From assembly GCA_963753905.1 (NCBI GenBank), contig CAVWDZ010000001.1:2790001-2854000 (forward strand): a stretch of 64,000 nucleotides of DNA, in the 5' to 3' direction. The translations under genes were made by a program, and so were the position numbers. Positions 16,113 through 25,351 of this stretch are shown here, in pieces. The number at the start of each line of letters is the position of its first letter. The first letter of the stretch is position 1. The notes under the pieces are model-generated. The model was not told the origin of the DNA. It worked only from the letters and a program-made list of their open reading frames with translations, and did no database searches. Origin of the DNA: Bog-756 sp963753905. Lineage in GTDB: Bacteria; Actinomycetota; Acidimicrobiia; Acidimicrobiales; RAAP-2.

Positions 16113-17626
16113 CCACCGCCTGGCCTGACGCACCGCCGGTGGTGGCCGTCGTGGGGGGCGGTATCGCAGGGCTGGCCGCGGCCTGGGAGCTGGTCCGGGA
16201 CGCCCGGGACGGCCAGCGTCCCGAGGTCCACCTGCTCGAGGCCGGCGACCGGTGGGGCGGCAAGCTGCACGCGACCGACTTCGCCGGACGCACCGTCGAC
16301 CTCGCTGCGGACGCCTTCCTGGCCCGGCGGCCCGAGGCCACCGAGCTGGTCGCCGAGCTCGGGATCACCGACCGGCTCGTTCCTGTGGCGGCCGAGGGGG
16401 CCGACCTCTGGGTGGAGGACCGTCTCCGGCCGATGCCCGAGGGCCAGGTCCTGGGCGTCCCCACACAGTGGTGGCCGCTGGCACGGTCCGGCATCCTCTC
16501 GACCGGCGGTGCAGCGCGCGCCTGGCTCGACCTGGTCCGCCCCCACCGGGCGATCCGGGGGATCTCCGGTGATCGTGCCGTGGGCGAGATCGTGCGCTCC
16601 CGGCTCGGAGCCGAGGTGGTCGAGCGGCTGACCGACCCGCTCGTCGGAGGTATCCACGCCGGCGGCGTCGACGACCTCAGTGCCGCCGCGACCTCCCCGC
16701 TCCTCCTGGCCGCCGACTGCCAGCCCGGCAGCCTCATGCGCCGGCTCGGCAGATCGCGGTCCGCGGCCCCGGCCACACCTGCAGATCCCGCCAGACCGTC
16801 CACGCCTCTCTTCTGGTCGCTGGATGGCGGCACCGCCCGTCTGGCGGCGGAGCTGGTCGACGCGCTGGCCGCGCGGGGTGTCGCGCTCGACACCGGGGCG
16901 CGTGTGGGTTCCCTCGGACGTGCACGGCCCGGCCGGGATGGAGGCCCGAACTGGAAACTCACCCTCGGCGACGACCGGCCTGTCCTCGCCGCCGACGGGG
17001 TGGTCCTTGCCGTGCCCGCCGGGGAGGCGGCCGGACTGCTCTCCGCACACGCCCCGGTCGCGGCCGCGCTGCTCGACGGCATCGAGTACTCGTCGGTGGC
17101 GGTCATCACGCTCACGGTGCCGAGCGCGGGCATCGGGACCACCCTCCGCGGCACCGGGTTCCTCGTCCCCAGGACCTCGACCGTGACCATAGGGCCGGCG
17201 CTGATCACCGGATGCACCTATCTCGGGCGCAAATGGCCGCGACTCGCCCGGCCGGGTGAGGAGCTCATCCGGCTCTCGGTCGGGCGCCATGGCGACCTCC
17301 GGGCACAGGAACTCGACGACGCTGAGCTCACCGCGGCAGCGTTCGCCGAGCTGGCCCGCGTCCTGGACATCTCGGGAGGTCCGGCCGAGTCGATGGTCAC
17401 CCGCTGGGAGCAGGCCTTTCCCCAGTACCCGGTCGGGCACCTGCTGCGGGTGGCCCAGATCGAGCGCTCGGTGGCCGAGCTGCCCGGTCTGGCCGTGGCT
17501 GGGGCCCCGTACCGGGGGGTCGGGATCCCCGCATGCGTCGCGAGCGGCCGGTCGGCGGCCGCGTCGGTGCTCGACTCGCTCGGCCGGCGGTCGGCGCCAT
17601 CGGGCGCACGCCCCGACGGGGGATGA
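16109..17626 (+). CDS. hemY: Protoporphyrinogen/coproporphyrinogen oxidase (HemY/CgoX)
   Basis: 505-residue FAD-dependent amine-oxidase-fold enzyme that oxidises a porphyrinogen to the porphyrin. N-terminal dinucleotide-binding motif VAVVGGGIAGLAAAWEL, then HLLEAGDRWGGKLHATDFAG, as in HemY. The middle has LTDPLVGGIHAGGVDDLSAA, a HemY hallmark. The end carries GLAVAGAPYRGVGIPACVAS, the second FAD segment. Context (hemE-hemH next to it, actinobacterium) favours coproporphyrinogen III as substrate (CgoX). The GTG at 16109 overlaps the hemH stop; the longer open frame upstream lies inside hemH and is a shadow. Confidence 0.92.
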   Translation: MTTAWPDAPPVVAVVGGGIAGLAAAWELVRDARDGQRPEVHLLEAGDRWGGKLHATDFAGRTVDLAADAFLARRPEATELVAELGITDRLVPVAAEGADLWVEDRLRPMPEGQVLGVPTQWWPLARSGILSTGGAARAWLDLVRPHRAIRGISGDRAVGEIVRSRLGAEVVERLTDPLVGGIHAGGVDDLSAAATSPLLLAADCQPGSLMRRLGRSRSAAPATPADPARPSTPLFWSLDGGTARLAAELVDALAARGVALDTGARVGSLGRARPGRDGGPNWKLTLGDDRPVLAADGVVLAVPAGEAAGLLSAHAPVAAALLDGIEYSSVAVITLTVPSAGIGTTLRGTGFLVPRTSTVTIGPALITGCTYLGRKWPRLARPGEELIRLSVGRHGDLRAQELDDAELTAAAFAELARVLDISGGPAESMVTRWEQAFPQYPVGHLLRVAQIERSVAELPGLAVAGAPYRGVGIPACVASGRSAAASVLDSLGRRSAPSGARPDGG

Positions 17627-19362
17627 ACCAGGCACCGCCGGCGACCGGTGAGCCCGTGGGCGTGACCGGCGGGGAGGCCACCGCGCAGCCGTCCTGGCGC
17701 CCGTCACGGGTGTGGATGACCCACCGTCGGACGTGGACGGTCACCCCGGGTCGCGGTCGGGTCGCGGTCCCGGCGCTGGCCTCGGGGGTGGGGCTCGCCC
17801 TTTCGTTGCCCCCGTGGGGGTGGTGGGTCCTGGCCTTCCCGGCCGCCGGACTGCTCTGGTGGCGGCTCGGCGGCCTCCGACCCCGCACCCGGCTGTGGGC
17901 CGGCTGGCTGGCCGGGCTCGGCTGCTACGTGCCGGGACTCATGTGGGTCCGCTCGTTCACCCTCGCCGGGGCCGTCGTGCTGATCGCGCTCGAGGCGGGG
18001 TTCGCAGCCGTGGCCTGTCTGGCGGTTCCGGCCGGTCCGGTCGCGGCCCGCGCCCTCGCCTTCCCGGCGGCGATGACCCTTGCCGAGGCGGCGCGACAGA
18101 CCTGGCCCTTCGGTGGGCTCCCCCTCGGAGGTGTCTTCCTCGGCCAGGCCGACGGACCGTTCCTGGGTGTGGCCCGGATCGGTGGGCCCCTCGTCCTGAC
18201 CTTCGCCGTCTACCTCGGAGGCGTCGGTCTCGGCGCCCTCGGCTCGGCCGCCGGTCGGACGCTGCGCGACCGGCGACGCGCCCATGCCTTCTCGCGGGCC
18301 GACCGCGGCATCGGGACGCTCGGCGCTCCTGCGGACGGGTCGCTCTCCGGCCCGTTTCGGGACGCGGTCGCCGGCCATGGCACCACCGCCCTGGTCGGCG
18401 CGCTCGCACTCGCCCTGCTCGGCGCCCTCGGGGTGACCGCCGACCACTCCCCCGACGGCGGCCCCTCGATCGGCGTGATCAACGCGGCCGCGGTGCAGGG
18501 GGGCGGTGTGCGCGGCTTCAGCAAGTCCGAGGTCGACCCGGCGCGCGTGCTGGCCGCCCAGGTTGCCGCGACGGACGAGCTCGAAGCGCACGACCACAGC
18601 GTCTCCCCGCGCCTGGTGCTCTGGCCCGAGGACGTGGTGTCACTCGGCGTCCCCCTGAGCGGCTCACCCGAGGAGTCCGCTCTCGGCGACCTCGCCCGTC
18701 ACCTCGGGTCGACCCTCGTGGTCGGGGTGACCGAGACGATCTCGCCGACCGCCTTCCGCAACGAGGCTGTGGCGTTCGGGCCCGACGGCGCGCTGGTCGA
18801 TCGGTACGAGAAGGTCCACCGGGTCCCCTTCGGCGAGTACGTCCCCTATCGGAGCTTCTTCGCCCACCTGGGCAACCTCTCCTCGGTGCCGCTCGACGCG
18901 GTGCCCGGCACCGGGACCGGGCTGCTGACCACACCGGCCGGACCCCTCGGGACCATGATCTCCTACGAGGTCTTCTACGCGGACCGCGGCCGCGCCTCGG
19001 TGTCCGCCGGCGCCCAGGTGCTGATCGTCCCGACCAACACCTCGTCGTACGCGAGCGCCCAGGTGCCCACCCAGGAGGTGGCGGCCGCCGAGGTCCAGGC
19101 CGTGACGCAGGGGCGCGACCTGCTCCAGGCGGCCCCCACCGGGTACAGCGCGGTGATCACCAACCGCGGCACCCTGCTCCGTCGCTCGGTGCTCGGCGCC
19201 CGTCAGGTGATCCCGGCCGTCCTCGACCGGCGGGTCGGGCTCACCCTGTTCGTACGCTTCGGAGACACGCCGATCCTGATCGTCGCCTTGCTCGGTCTCG
19301 CATGCGGCTGGTGGCTCGCCGGCCGTCGCGACCGTCCGGGTCGGGGCGGTGGCTACTCGTAG
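17623..19362 (+). CDS. lnt: Apolipoprotein N-acyltransferase-like membrane protein with Ser in place of catalytic Cys
   Basis: 579 residues. Lnt adds a third acyl chain to lipoproteins at the outer face of the membrane. The N-terminal 210 residues hold the usual helices (AVPALASGVGLALSLPPWG and following, GWLAGLGCYVPGLMWV), then a nitrilase-type domain. Catalytic Glu is Glu336 (LWPEDVV) and Lys is Lys397 (YEKVHRVPFGEYVPY). The position of the catalytic Cys (usual pattern ICYE or ICWE) reads ISYEVFYADR, with codon TCC, so residue 447 is Ser. Either the nucleophile changed or the protein is not an active acyltransferase. ATG at 17623 overlaps the hemY stop; its 3' end overlaps the convergent phosphatase gene by 10 bases. 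Confidence 0.8.
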   Translation: MNQAPPATGEPVGVTGGEATAQPSWRPSRVWMTHRRTWTVTPGRGRVAVPALASGVGLALSLPPWGWWVLAFPAAGLLWWRLGGLRPRTRLWAGWLAGLGCYVPGLMWVRSFTLAGAVVLIALEAGFAAVACLAVPAGPVAARALAFPAAMTLAEAARQTWPFGGLPLGGVFLGQADGPFLGVARIGGPLVLTFAVYLGGVGLGALGSAAGRTLRDRRRAHAFSRADRGIGTLGAPADGSLSGPFRDAVAGHGTTALVGALALALLGALGVTADHSPDGGPSIGVINAAAVQGGGVRGFSKSEVDPARVLAAQVAATDELEAHDHSVSPRLVLWPEDVVSLGVPLSGSPEESALGDLARHLGSTLVVGVTETISPTAFRNEAVAFGPDGALVDRYEKVHRVPFGEYVPYRSFFAHLGNLSSVPLDAVPGTGTGLLTTPAGPLGTMISYEVFYADRGRASVSAGAQVLIVPTNTSSYASAQVPTQEVAAAEVQAVTQGRDLLQAAPTGYSAVITNRGTLLRRSVLGARQVIPAVLDRRVGLTLFVRFGDTPILIVALLGLACGWWLAGRRDRPGRGGGYS

Positions 19363-19850
19363 TAGCCCGAGTGGATGTACACGCAGGGGATCCCCTCGGC
19401 GTGGAACATGGCGAAGTTGTTCGGGTCGTCCTCGAATGCCAGTCGCAGGTCGAAGCCGAACGCGCGCAGCTCGTCCACCGTGTCGCGCTTGAACCAGGTC
19501 ACCTGCGAGTAGTCGCCACGCGAGCGCATGACCAGCAGGTCCCAACGCAGGCCGTACCGCTCCAGCCAAGCGAGCGTCTGCGGTTGGACCCGCATGGGGC
19601 GCCCGGTCAGCAGGATCACCTGGAGCCGCCGGTCGAGGAGCTCGAGCACCCGTGCCAGCTCCTCGACCACCGGGTCGTCGCCGCAGGCATCGAAGAAGCG
19701 GTCCCAGTCGCGCCGGCCGCGCTCGATGAAATGCTGCCGGCCGACCGCGTCGGACAGCACGCCGTCCACGTCGAAGATGACCGCCTCGCCGGGAGTCTCG
19801 ATGCGCGCATGGTGCCACGCCCAGTTCGGGGGATCGTCCATCGGACTCAC
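19353..19850 (-). CDS. HAD-family phosphatase, polynucleotide kinase 3'-phosphatase-like
   Basis: 165 residues. HAD motif I is VIFDVDGVLSDA, with the nucleophile and acid Asp. Motif II is the LLTGRP region, and motif III with Lys-Asp is the later WFKRDTVDEL and AFEDDPNN stretch. The fold and RQHF after motif I resemble the small phosphatase domain of T4 polynucleotide kinase-type proteins and related actinobacterial single-domain enzymes. Substrate is unknown; a nucleic acid 3'-phosphate is one possibility. GTG start overlaps the stop of the upstream acetyl-CoA synthetase gene by 4 bases, so the two are probably co-expressed. An in-frame ATG nine bases later is possible. Confidence 0.7.
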   Translation of the reverse strand: MSPMDDPPNWAWHHARIETPGEAVIFDVDGVLSDAVGRQHFIERGRRDWDRFFDACGDDPVVEELARVLELLDRRLQVILLTGRPMRVQPQTLAWLERYGLRWDLLVMRSRGDYSQVTWFKRDTVDELRAFGFDLRLAFEDDPNNFAMFHAEGIPCVYIHSGYYE

Positions 19851-21886
19851 TCCTCGCCGGGGGACGCCGCTGCCAACCGACGGATCTCCTCGACCACCGC
19901 CGGGTCGGCCAGGGTGGTGGTGTCACCGAGGACCCGACCCTCTGCGACGTCGCGCAGCAGGCGGCGCATGATCTTGCCACTGCGGGTCTTCGGCAGCTCG
20001 TCGGTGAAGACGACCGTCTTCGGACGGGCGATGGGGCCGATCTTGGCCGCCACGTGGGCGCGCAGCTCCTCTCCGAGCTCGCCGCTCGGCTCGCGCGCGT
20101 CGGCCACCACCGTGACGAACGCCACGATCGCCTGCCCGGTGGTCGGGTCGAGCGCTCCGACCACGGCCGACTCCGCCACCAGGTGGTGGTCGACGAGGGC
20201 CGACTCGACCTCGGTGGTGGAGATGCGGTGGCCCGAGACGTTCATCACGTCGTCGACCCTGCCGAGCAGCCAGAGGTAGCCGTCGTCGTCGAGCTTGGCG
20301 CCGTCCCCGGCGAAGTACCTGCCGTCGAACCTTCCCCAGTAGGTGGCCCGGTAGCGCTCGGGGTCGCCGTAGATGCCCCGCAACATCGACGGCCACGGCT
20401 CGGTCACCACCAGGTAGCCACCGCCCCGTTCGATCCGCACCCCCTGCTCGTCCACGAGCTCGACAGCGATGCCGGGTAGGGGGAAGGTCGCTGAACCCGG
20501 CTTGGTCGCGGTGATGCCGGGCAGGGGGGCGATCATGATCGCCCCCGTCTCGGTCTGCCACCAGGTGTCGACCACCGGGCAGCGATCGCCCCCGATGTGG
20601 GTCGAGTACCAGATCCACGCCTCCGGATTGATCGGCTCTCCCACCGAGCCGAGGAGGCGGAGGCTGGTCAGGTCGTGGCGACTCGGCTCGCCGGCGCCCC
20701 ATTTCATGAAGGTGCGGATGGCCGTGGGCGCCGTGTAGAGGATGGTCACCCCGTACCGTTCGATGATCGACCACCACCGGTCACGCGCCGGGAAGTCGGG
20801 CGTGCCCTCGTACATGACCGAGGTGGCTCCGTTTGCGAGGGGACCGTAGACGATGTAGCTGTGACCGGTCACCCACCCGATGTCGGCCGCGCACCAGTAG
20901 ACGTCGCGATCGGGATGGAGGTCGAACACGGCCCGGTGGGTGTAGGCCACCTGGGTCAGGTAGCCCCCGGTGGTGTGCATGATGCCCTTCGGCGCGGCGG
21001 TGGTGCCCGACGTGTAGAGGAGGAAGAGCAGGTCCTCCGATTCCATGTGCTCGGGGGGGCAGGTGTCCGACGGCGCTCCACCGGCGGCTCCGTCGTCACC
21101 GCTCATCAGCTCGTGCCACCAGTGGTCACGCCCGGCAACCATCTGCGCACCACCCGGGTCGGCCTCGGTCCCGATGCGGCGGGCCACCACCACGTGGTCG
21201 ACGCAGTCCGACTCGGATACGGCGCTGTCCACGTTCGGCTTGAGCGGCACCGGCTGGCCACGTCGCCAGCCGCCGTCGGCGGTGACCACCACACGGGCAC
21301 GAGCATCCAGGATCCGGTCGCGCAGCGCCTCCGCAGAGAACCCGCCGAACACCACCGAATGGACCGCACCGATGCGCGTACAGGCCAGCATGGCCACCGG
21401 GAGCTCGGGGATCATCGGCATGTAGATCGCGACCCGGTCGCCACGGGCCACCCCGAGGCCACGCAGCGCGTTGGCGAACCGGGACACCTCGAGCAGGAGC
21501 TGGCTGTAGGTGACCGTCCGGGTGTCGCCCGGCTCACCCTCCCAGTGGAAGGCGACCTTGTCGCCGCGTCCGGCGGCCACGTGGCGGTCGAGGCAGTTGT
21601 AGGAGACGTTGAGGGTCCCCCCGTCGAACCAGCGGGCGAAGGGGAGATCCCATTCGAGCACGCTGTCCCAGGGGCGGAACCAGTCGAGCGCGCCGGCCTG
21701 GCGCGCCCAGAACTCCGGGCCGAGGGAGGCCGCCTCCTCGTAGACCCCCGGGTCGGCAACCACCGCGTTGGCCCGGAACTCGGCGGAGGGGGGGAAGACC
21801 CGCTCCTCGACCAGGTAGTCCTCGATGGTGGCCTCGGCCGGCCCGGTGGTCCCCGCCCCGCCTCCGCCTGTCCGGTCCTCACCCAT
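19847..21886 (-). CDS. acs: Acetyl-CoA synthetase (AMP-forming)
   Basis: 679 residues, slightly longer than the typical 650. Activates acetate to acetyl-CoA through acetyl-AMP in the cytosol. Present are the P-loop-like motif FLLYTSGTTAAPKGIMHTTG, the adenylate-binding WWQTETGAIMIAPLPG, YWGRFDGRYFAGDGAKLDDD, and the C-terminal PKTRSGKIMRRLLR with the acetylation-controlled Lys. N-terminal region (NCLDRHVAAGRGDKVAFHWE) is that of true acetate enzymes rather than acyl-CoA ligases of other chain lengths. ATG at 21884-21886 has GGGAG upstream. Transcribed divergently from the MPE-MprF fusion gene over a 161-base spacer. Confidence 0.95.
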   Translation of the reverse strand: MGEDRTGGGGAGTTGPAEATIEDYLVEERVFPPSAEFRANAVVADPGVYEEAASLGPEFWARQAGALDWFRPWDSVLEWDLPFARWFDGGTLNVSYNCLDRHVAAGRGDKVAFHWEGEPGDTRTVTYSQLLLEVSRFANALRGLGVARGDRVAIYMPMIPELPVAMLACTRIGAVHSVVFGGFSAEALRDRILDARARVVVTADGGWRRGQPVPLKPNVDSAVSESDCVDHVVVARRIGTEADPGGAQMVAGRDHWWHELMSGDDGAAGGAPSDTCPPEHMESEDLLFLLYTSGTTAAPKGIMHTTGGYLTQVAYTHRAVFDLHPDRDVYWCAADIGWVTGHSYIVYGPLANGATSVMYEGTPDFPARDRWWSIIERYGVTILYTAPTAIRTFMKWGAGEPSRHDLTSLRLLGSVGEPINPEAWIWYSTHIGGDRCPVVDTWWQTETGAIMIAPLPGITATKPGSATFPLPGIAVELVDEQGVRIERGGGYLVVTEPWPSMLRGIYGDPERYRATYWGRFDGRYFAGDGAKLDDDGYLWLLGRVDDVMNVSGHRISTTEVESALVDHHLVAESAVVGALDPTTGQAIVAFVTVVADAREPSGELGEELRAHVAAKIGPIARPKTVVFTDELPKTRSGKIMRRLLRDVAEGRVLGDTTTLADPAVVEEIRRLAAASPGEE

Positions 21887-22032
21887 CGCTCCCGATCCCT
21901 TCGCTGCCGATCACTGCGGACACCTGCGGTTTCACCCGGTCCGGCCGGTCCCGCTCGGCGGCACTGGGACCCTCCCACGCCATCGCGACCCCCGGCCCCA
22001 TGGCGTACCTCAGCCTAACGCCGGGTGCGATT

Positions 22033-22038
22033 TAGGAT
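22033..22038 (+). promoter_or_regulatory. Candidate -10 box of the MPE-MprF fusion gene
   Basis: TAGGAT, nine bases before the GTG at 22048. With that spacing the transcript would be leaderless or nearly so. No clear -35. The remainder of 21887-22032 shows no gene. Confidence 0.35.
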
Positions 22039-22047
22039 GGTGGGGCT

Positions 22048-25000
22048 GTGACCACCACCCAACCGTCGGACGAGGTGGGCCTCGAGCCCGTGGTCCACCG
22101 CGGACAGGCCGCCGTCATGGTCGAGCCGGGGGGCACACGGGTCGACGTCCCGCTCGGCCGGAGGGTCATGGTGGTGAGTGACCTGCTGCTGACCCCGGTG
22201 GCGTCGCCCTCGACCCTGGCGGTCACCGCCGAGTTGGCCCGTGCCCTCGACGCGTGGGACGGGCCCGGCATCCTCATCGTGGCCGGCAACCTGTTCGACC
22301 TGACCGGTGTCGGCTCGCCGGTGGCCGAGGCCCGGCGGGCGATGGACGCCCATCCGGCCCTTTCCCGGTCGCTCGGGCGGTTCCTCGCGGTGAACGATCG
22401 CCGGGTGATCCGCCAGACCGGCACCCACGAACCGGGGTACGACACGGACCCCGAGACGGTCGCGGCGGTGGCGGCGATGGGGGTCGAACAGCTCGGCCCG
22501 GTCGACCTCCATCTCCACACCGCGACCGGCACCCGGGTGGTCCGGGTCGAGCCCGATTCGAGCAGTCTGGCCCCCGGATCGCCGGTGCCCGAGCGTGTCT
22601 CGGAGATCCCGCCGACCGCCGACGCAAAGCCCGGTGGTGCGGACTGCACCCCTGCGGGCCGCCAGTGGCGCCATCTCTGCACGTCGGCCCCGGATGACGC
22701 GCCATGGCTCGAGGGCCTGCACCGCCTGAGTGATCCCTCCACCCTCAGCAGGTTCATGGTGTCACGCACGCTCTACCGCCGGTTCGGGCGGTACGCCTGG
22801 TGGCTGCTGGTCCCCTTCGCGGTGGCATTGCTCCTGCGGGCCGCAGTCACCCCCTGGGTGCTCAGTCACATCGGCTCGGGGCTGCCGGCGCGGGCCATCC
22901 GGCACGCCCATCAAGCCGATCTCAACGACCAGCTCGTGGTGGCGACGATCGCCACCGTGGTCGTGCTGATGGTCCTGACCCTCGTCGTCGGACTCCTCAG
23001 CCGACGGATGTGGTCGATCCTCGGGGGTGGCGCCCTCGGCGACGTCCATGCCGAGGCCGAGGCGAACGACACCGCCCGGGACGAGGCCCGCAGGCTGGTG
23101 GGCCGCGGCTACGCCGGGTTGATCTCCGCAGCCACCTTCCAATCGGAGCTCACCAATCTGGGCGCCGGCTTCTTCGCCAATGTGGGCGCGACCGCCGAGG
23201 TGGTCGAGGAGCACAGCGGGCGCTTCGGGCTCCCACCGGTCTTCCTCCACGAACAGCGGGTGAGCTGGGTGGAGCTCGAAGCCGGGGCCGAGCTCCACGT
23301 GCGGATGCTGCTCGCCCACAACGAGCTGCGCTCCACCAGCCCGCTCGAACGGATGGTCACCCGGGGACGCAACGCGGCGCCACTCCATCCGGCCCTGGTC
23401 GCCTCGTATCCGGTGGGCGCCTCCTGGCCACCCGCTGCCGACCTCCGCCAGGCCCACCGCCGGACCCGCCGGGTCCGGCGGTGGGGAGGAGTCGCCATCC
23501 TCGCGACCGGGGCCATCGACCTGCTCGACGCCATCACCCCCCCGTTGCGGGGTCGTCTGCACTGGCTCCAGGAGTACCTCCCGCTGCGGGCGAGCGTGGC
23601 CGCGGGTGCGCTCGTGGCCGTGGCCGGGATCGCGCTCATCGCCCTCGGACGGGGCATCCTCCGGGGCCAGCGGCGTGCCTGGCGGGTGGCGGTCGCCCTG
23701 CTCGGTGGCACGATCTTCCTCCACTTCGTCGCCGGGGCGGACTTCGAGGAGTCCGTGGTGGCCGCCGGGGTCCTCGCATTCCTCGTGCTCAACCGGAGCG
23801 AGTTCCAGTCGGCCTCCGATGCCTCATCGCTCCGGTCGGCCCTCGTGTCGCTCGCGGCCGGGGCGGTCAGCATCGCCGTGCTGGCGACCGTCTCGATCGA
23901 GATCTTCATCCACGTGGGACGCCACCACCACGCCGCCCTTCCGTGGTGGTCCGCCTTCTGGGCGGTCTCGGAGCGGTTCGTGGGCATCCAGACCGTGGAT
24001 CTCCCCGGCCGGGCCGACCCGTTCATCTCCGCGGCCCTGCTGACCATCGGCCTCTCGCTCATCGCGATCACCCTCTACCTCCTCACCCGACCGGTGGTCG
24101 ACAGACGGCTCGGGTCGGGGCGCGCGGCCGAGTTCCGCGCCCGCGACATCGTGCGGCGTCACGGATCCTCGACCCTCGACTACTTCGCCCTCCGGTCGGA
24201 CAAGCGGTGGTTCTTCCACCGGGACAGCCTGGTCGCCTACGCGGTCTACGGGGGGGTGTGCCTCATCTCCCCCGACCCGATCGGTCCGCGCAACGAGCGA
24301 GAGCAGGTCTGGGGCGCCTTCAGGGCCTTCGCGGACTCCCACGGGTGGACGACCTCGGTGATGGGTGCCGGCGAGGACTGGCTCTCGATCTACCGCGACT
24401 CGGGCATGCACCACATCTACCTGGGCGACGAGGCCGTGGTGGATGTGCAGGACTTCAGCCTCGCCGGGAAGCACATGAAGGGCCTGCGACAGGCCCACAA
24501 CCGCATCCAGAAGTACGGCTACACGATCGCCTTCTACGACCCGGCCCGGATCGACGGCGCACTCACCAAGGAGCTCACCGCCCTCATGCGCCTCAGCCGG
24601 CAGGGCGAGCACGAACGAGGATTCTCGATGATGCTGGGGCGGGTCTTCGATCCGCGGGACGTCGGGCTCCTGCTCGCCGTGGTCCGGGACCCCGACGGCG
24701 CGGCTGCTGCTCTGTGCCAGTTCGTGCCGGCCCCCGGGATCAAGGGGTACTCGCTCGACCTCATGCGCCGGGACCCGGGGGAGCACCCGAACGGGCTGCT
24801 GGACTTCGCCCTCTGCTCCACCATCGAACACCTCCGGGCGCGGGGATTCGAGGGTCTGAGCCTCAATTTCGCCGCCCTCCGCTCGACGCTGGCCGGGGAG
24901 AAGGGTGACGGGTCGGTCCAACGGGCCGAGCGCTGGTTCCTCAAGCGGCTCTCCAACTTCGCCCAGATCGAGTCGCTGTGGAGGTTCAACGCCAAGTACG

Positions 25001-25320
25001 AACCAGAGTGGCTCCCCCGGTACGTCGTGTTCGACACCGCCGAGCACCTGGTGCCGGTGGTGCTGGCCATCCTGCGGGCCGAGTCGCTCTGGGAGATCCC
25101 GGTGCTCGGTCGACTGCTCGCTGCGGGTGCGGAGAAGCGCATGCTGGCCGCCCAGCGCGAGACCGACGAGTTCCTCGCCTCGATCGGGCAATGGGACGAG
25201 GGCGCTGTGCGGGTCGAGGGCGCGCAGCCAGTCGAGGGAGCGCCACCGGCAGGCGGCACGGAGGGCGCTGCGGTCAGCGCTGCTGCGGGGCCGGCTGCCC
25301 CATCGGATCCGGCTCGCTGA
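22048..25320 (+). CDS. Metallophosphoesterase-like / MprF-LysX-like (DUF2156) fusion membrane protein
   Basis: 1090 residues. Residues about 30-190 look like a calcineurin-type phosphoesterase (MVVSDLLLTP, GILIVAGNLFDLT), but the metal-binding residues are degraded: LL replaces HL, GN replaces GD, and no NHD is seen. Two helices follow (about 249-270 and 295-317) and a cytoplasmic region ending near 470. Then come seven or more membrane segments, and from about residue 692 a GNAT-like DUF2156 domain as in MprF/LysX aminoacyl-phosphatidylglycerol synthases (VYGGVCLISPDPIGP, LRQAHNRIQKYGY, GLSLNFAALRSTL). It probably attaches an amino acid to a membrane lipid, altering surface charge. GTG start; no homologue of the flippase domain is obvious separately. 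The Ala/Gly-rich last 60 residues are disordered. Confidence 0.7.
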   Translation: MTTTQPSDEVGLEPVVHRGQAAVMVEPGGTRVDVPLGRRVMVVSDLLLTPVASPSTLAVTAELARALDAWDGPGILIVAGNLFDLTGVGSPVAEARRAMDAHPALSRSLGRFLAVNDRRVIRQTGTHEPGYDTDPETVAAVAAMGVEQLGPVDLHLHTATGTRVVRVEPDSSSLAPGSPVPERVSEIPPTADAKPGGADCTPAGRQWRHLCTSAPDDAPWLEGLHRLSDPSTLSRFMVSRTLYRRFGRYAWWLLVPFAVALLLRAAVTPWVLSHIGSGLPARAIRHAHQADLNDQLVVATIATVVVLMVLTLVVGLLSRRMWSILGGGALGDVHAEAEANDTARDEARRLVGRGYAGLISAATFQSELTNLGAGFFANVGATAEVVEEHSGRFGLPPVFLHEQRVSWVELEAGAELHVRMLLAHNELRSTSPLERMVTRGRNAAPLHPALVASYPVGASWPPAADLRQAHRRTRRVRRWGGVAILATGAIDLLDAITPPLRGRLHWLQEYLPLRASVAAGALVAVAGIALIALGRGILRGQRRAWRVAVALLGGTIFLHFVAGADFEESVVAAGVLAFLVLNRSEFQSASDASSLRSALVSLAAGAVSIAVLATVSIEIFIHVGRHHHAALPWWSAFWAVSERFVGIQTVDLPGRADPFISAALLTIGLSLIAITLYLLTRPVVDRRLGSGRAAEFRARDIVRRHGSSTLDYFALRSDKRWFFHRDSLVAYAVYGGVCLISPDPIGPRNEREQVWGAFRAFADSHGWTTSVMGAGEDWLSIYRDSGMHHIYLGDEAVVDVQDFSLAGKHMKGLRQAHNRIQKYGYTIAFYDPARIDGALTKELTALMRLSRQGEHERGFSMMLGRVFDPRDVGLLLAVVRDPDGAAAALCQFVPAPGIKGYSLDLMRRDPGEHPNGLLDFALCSTIEHLRARGFEGLSLNFAALRSTLAGEKGDGSVQRAERWFLKRLSNFAQIESLWRFNAKYEPEWLPRYVVFDTAEHLVPVVLAILRAESLWEIPVLGRLLAAGAEKRMLAAQRETDEFLASIGQWDEGAVRVEGAQPVEGAPPAGGTEGAAVSAAAGPAAPSDPAR

Positions 25321-25324
25321 CGAA

Positions 25325-25351
25325 CGCCGCCCGGCTCACCCCTGGGCGGCG
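25325..25351. terminator. Bidirectional terminator hairpin between convergent genes
   Basis: Perfect 8-base inverted repeat CGCCGCCC ... GGGCGGCG with an 11-base loop, starting five bases after the stop of the fusion gene and running into the last codons of the convergent membrane-protein gene. There is no T-run on either side, as is common in GC-rich actinobacteria. Confidence 0.45.

Noticed and set aside
19353..19850. HAD protein as an acid phosphatase or sugar phosphatase
   Set aside because: Motif spacing and the short single domain fit the polynucleotide-kinase phosphatase type better, though the substrate is unproven.
17712..20279. 855-codon open frame crossing lnt, the HAD gene and part of acs
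   Set aside because: Out of frame with all three recognisable genes, and Arg/Pro-rich nonsense composition.
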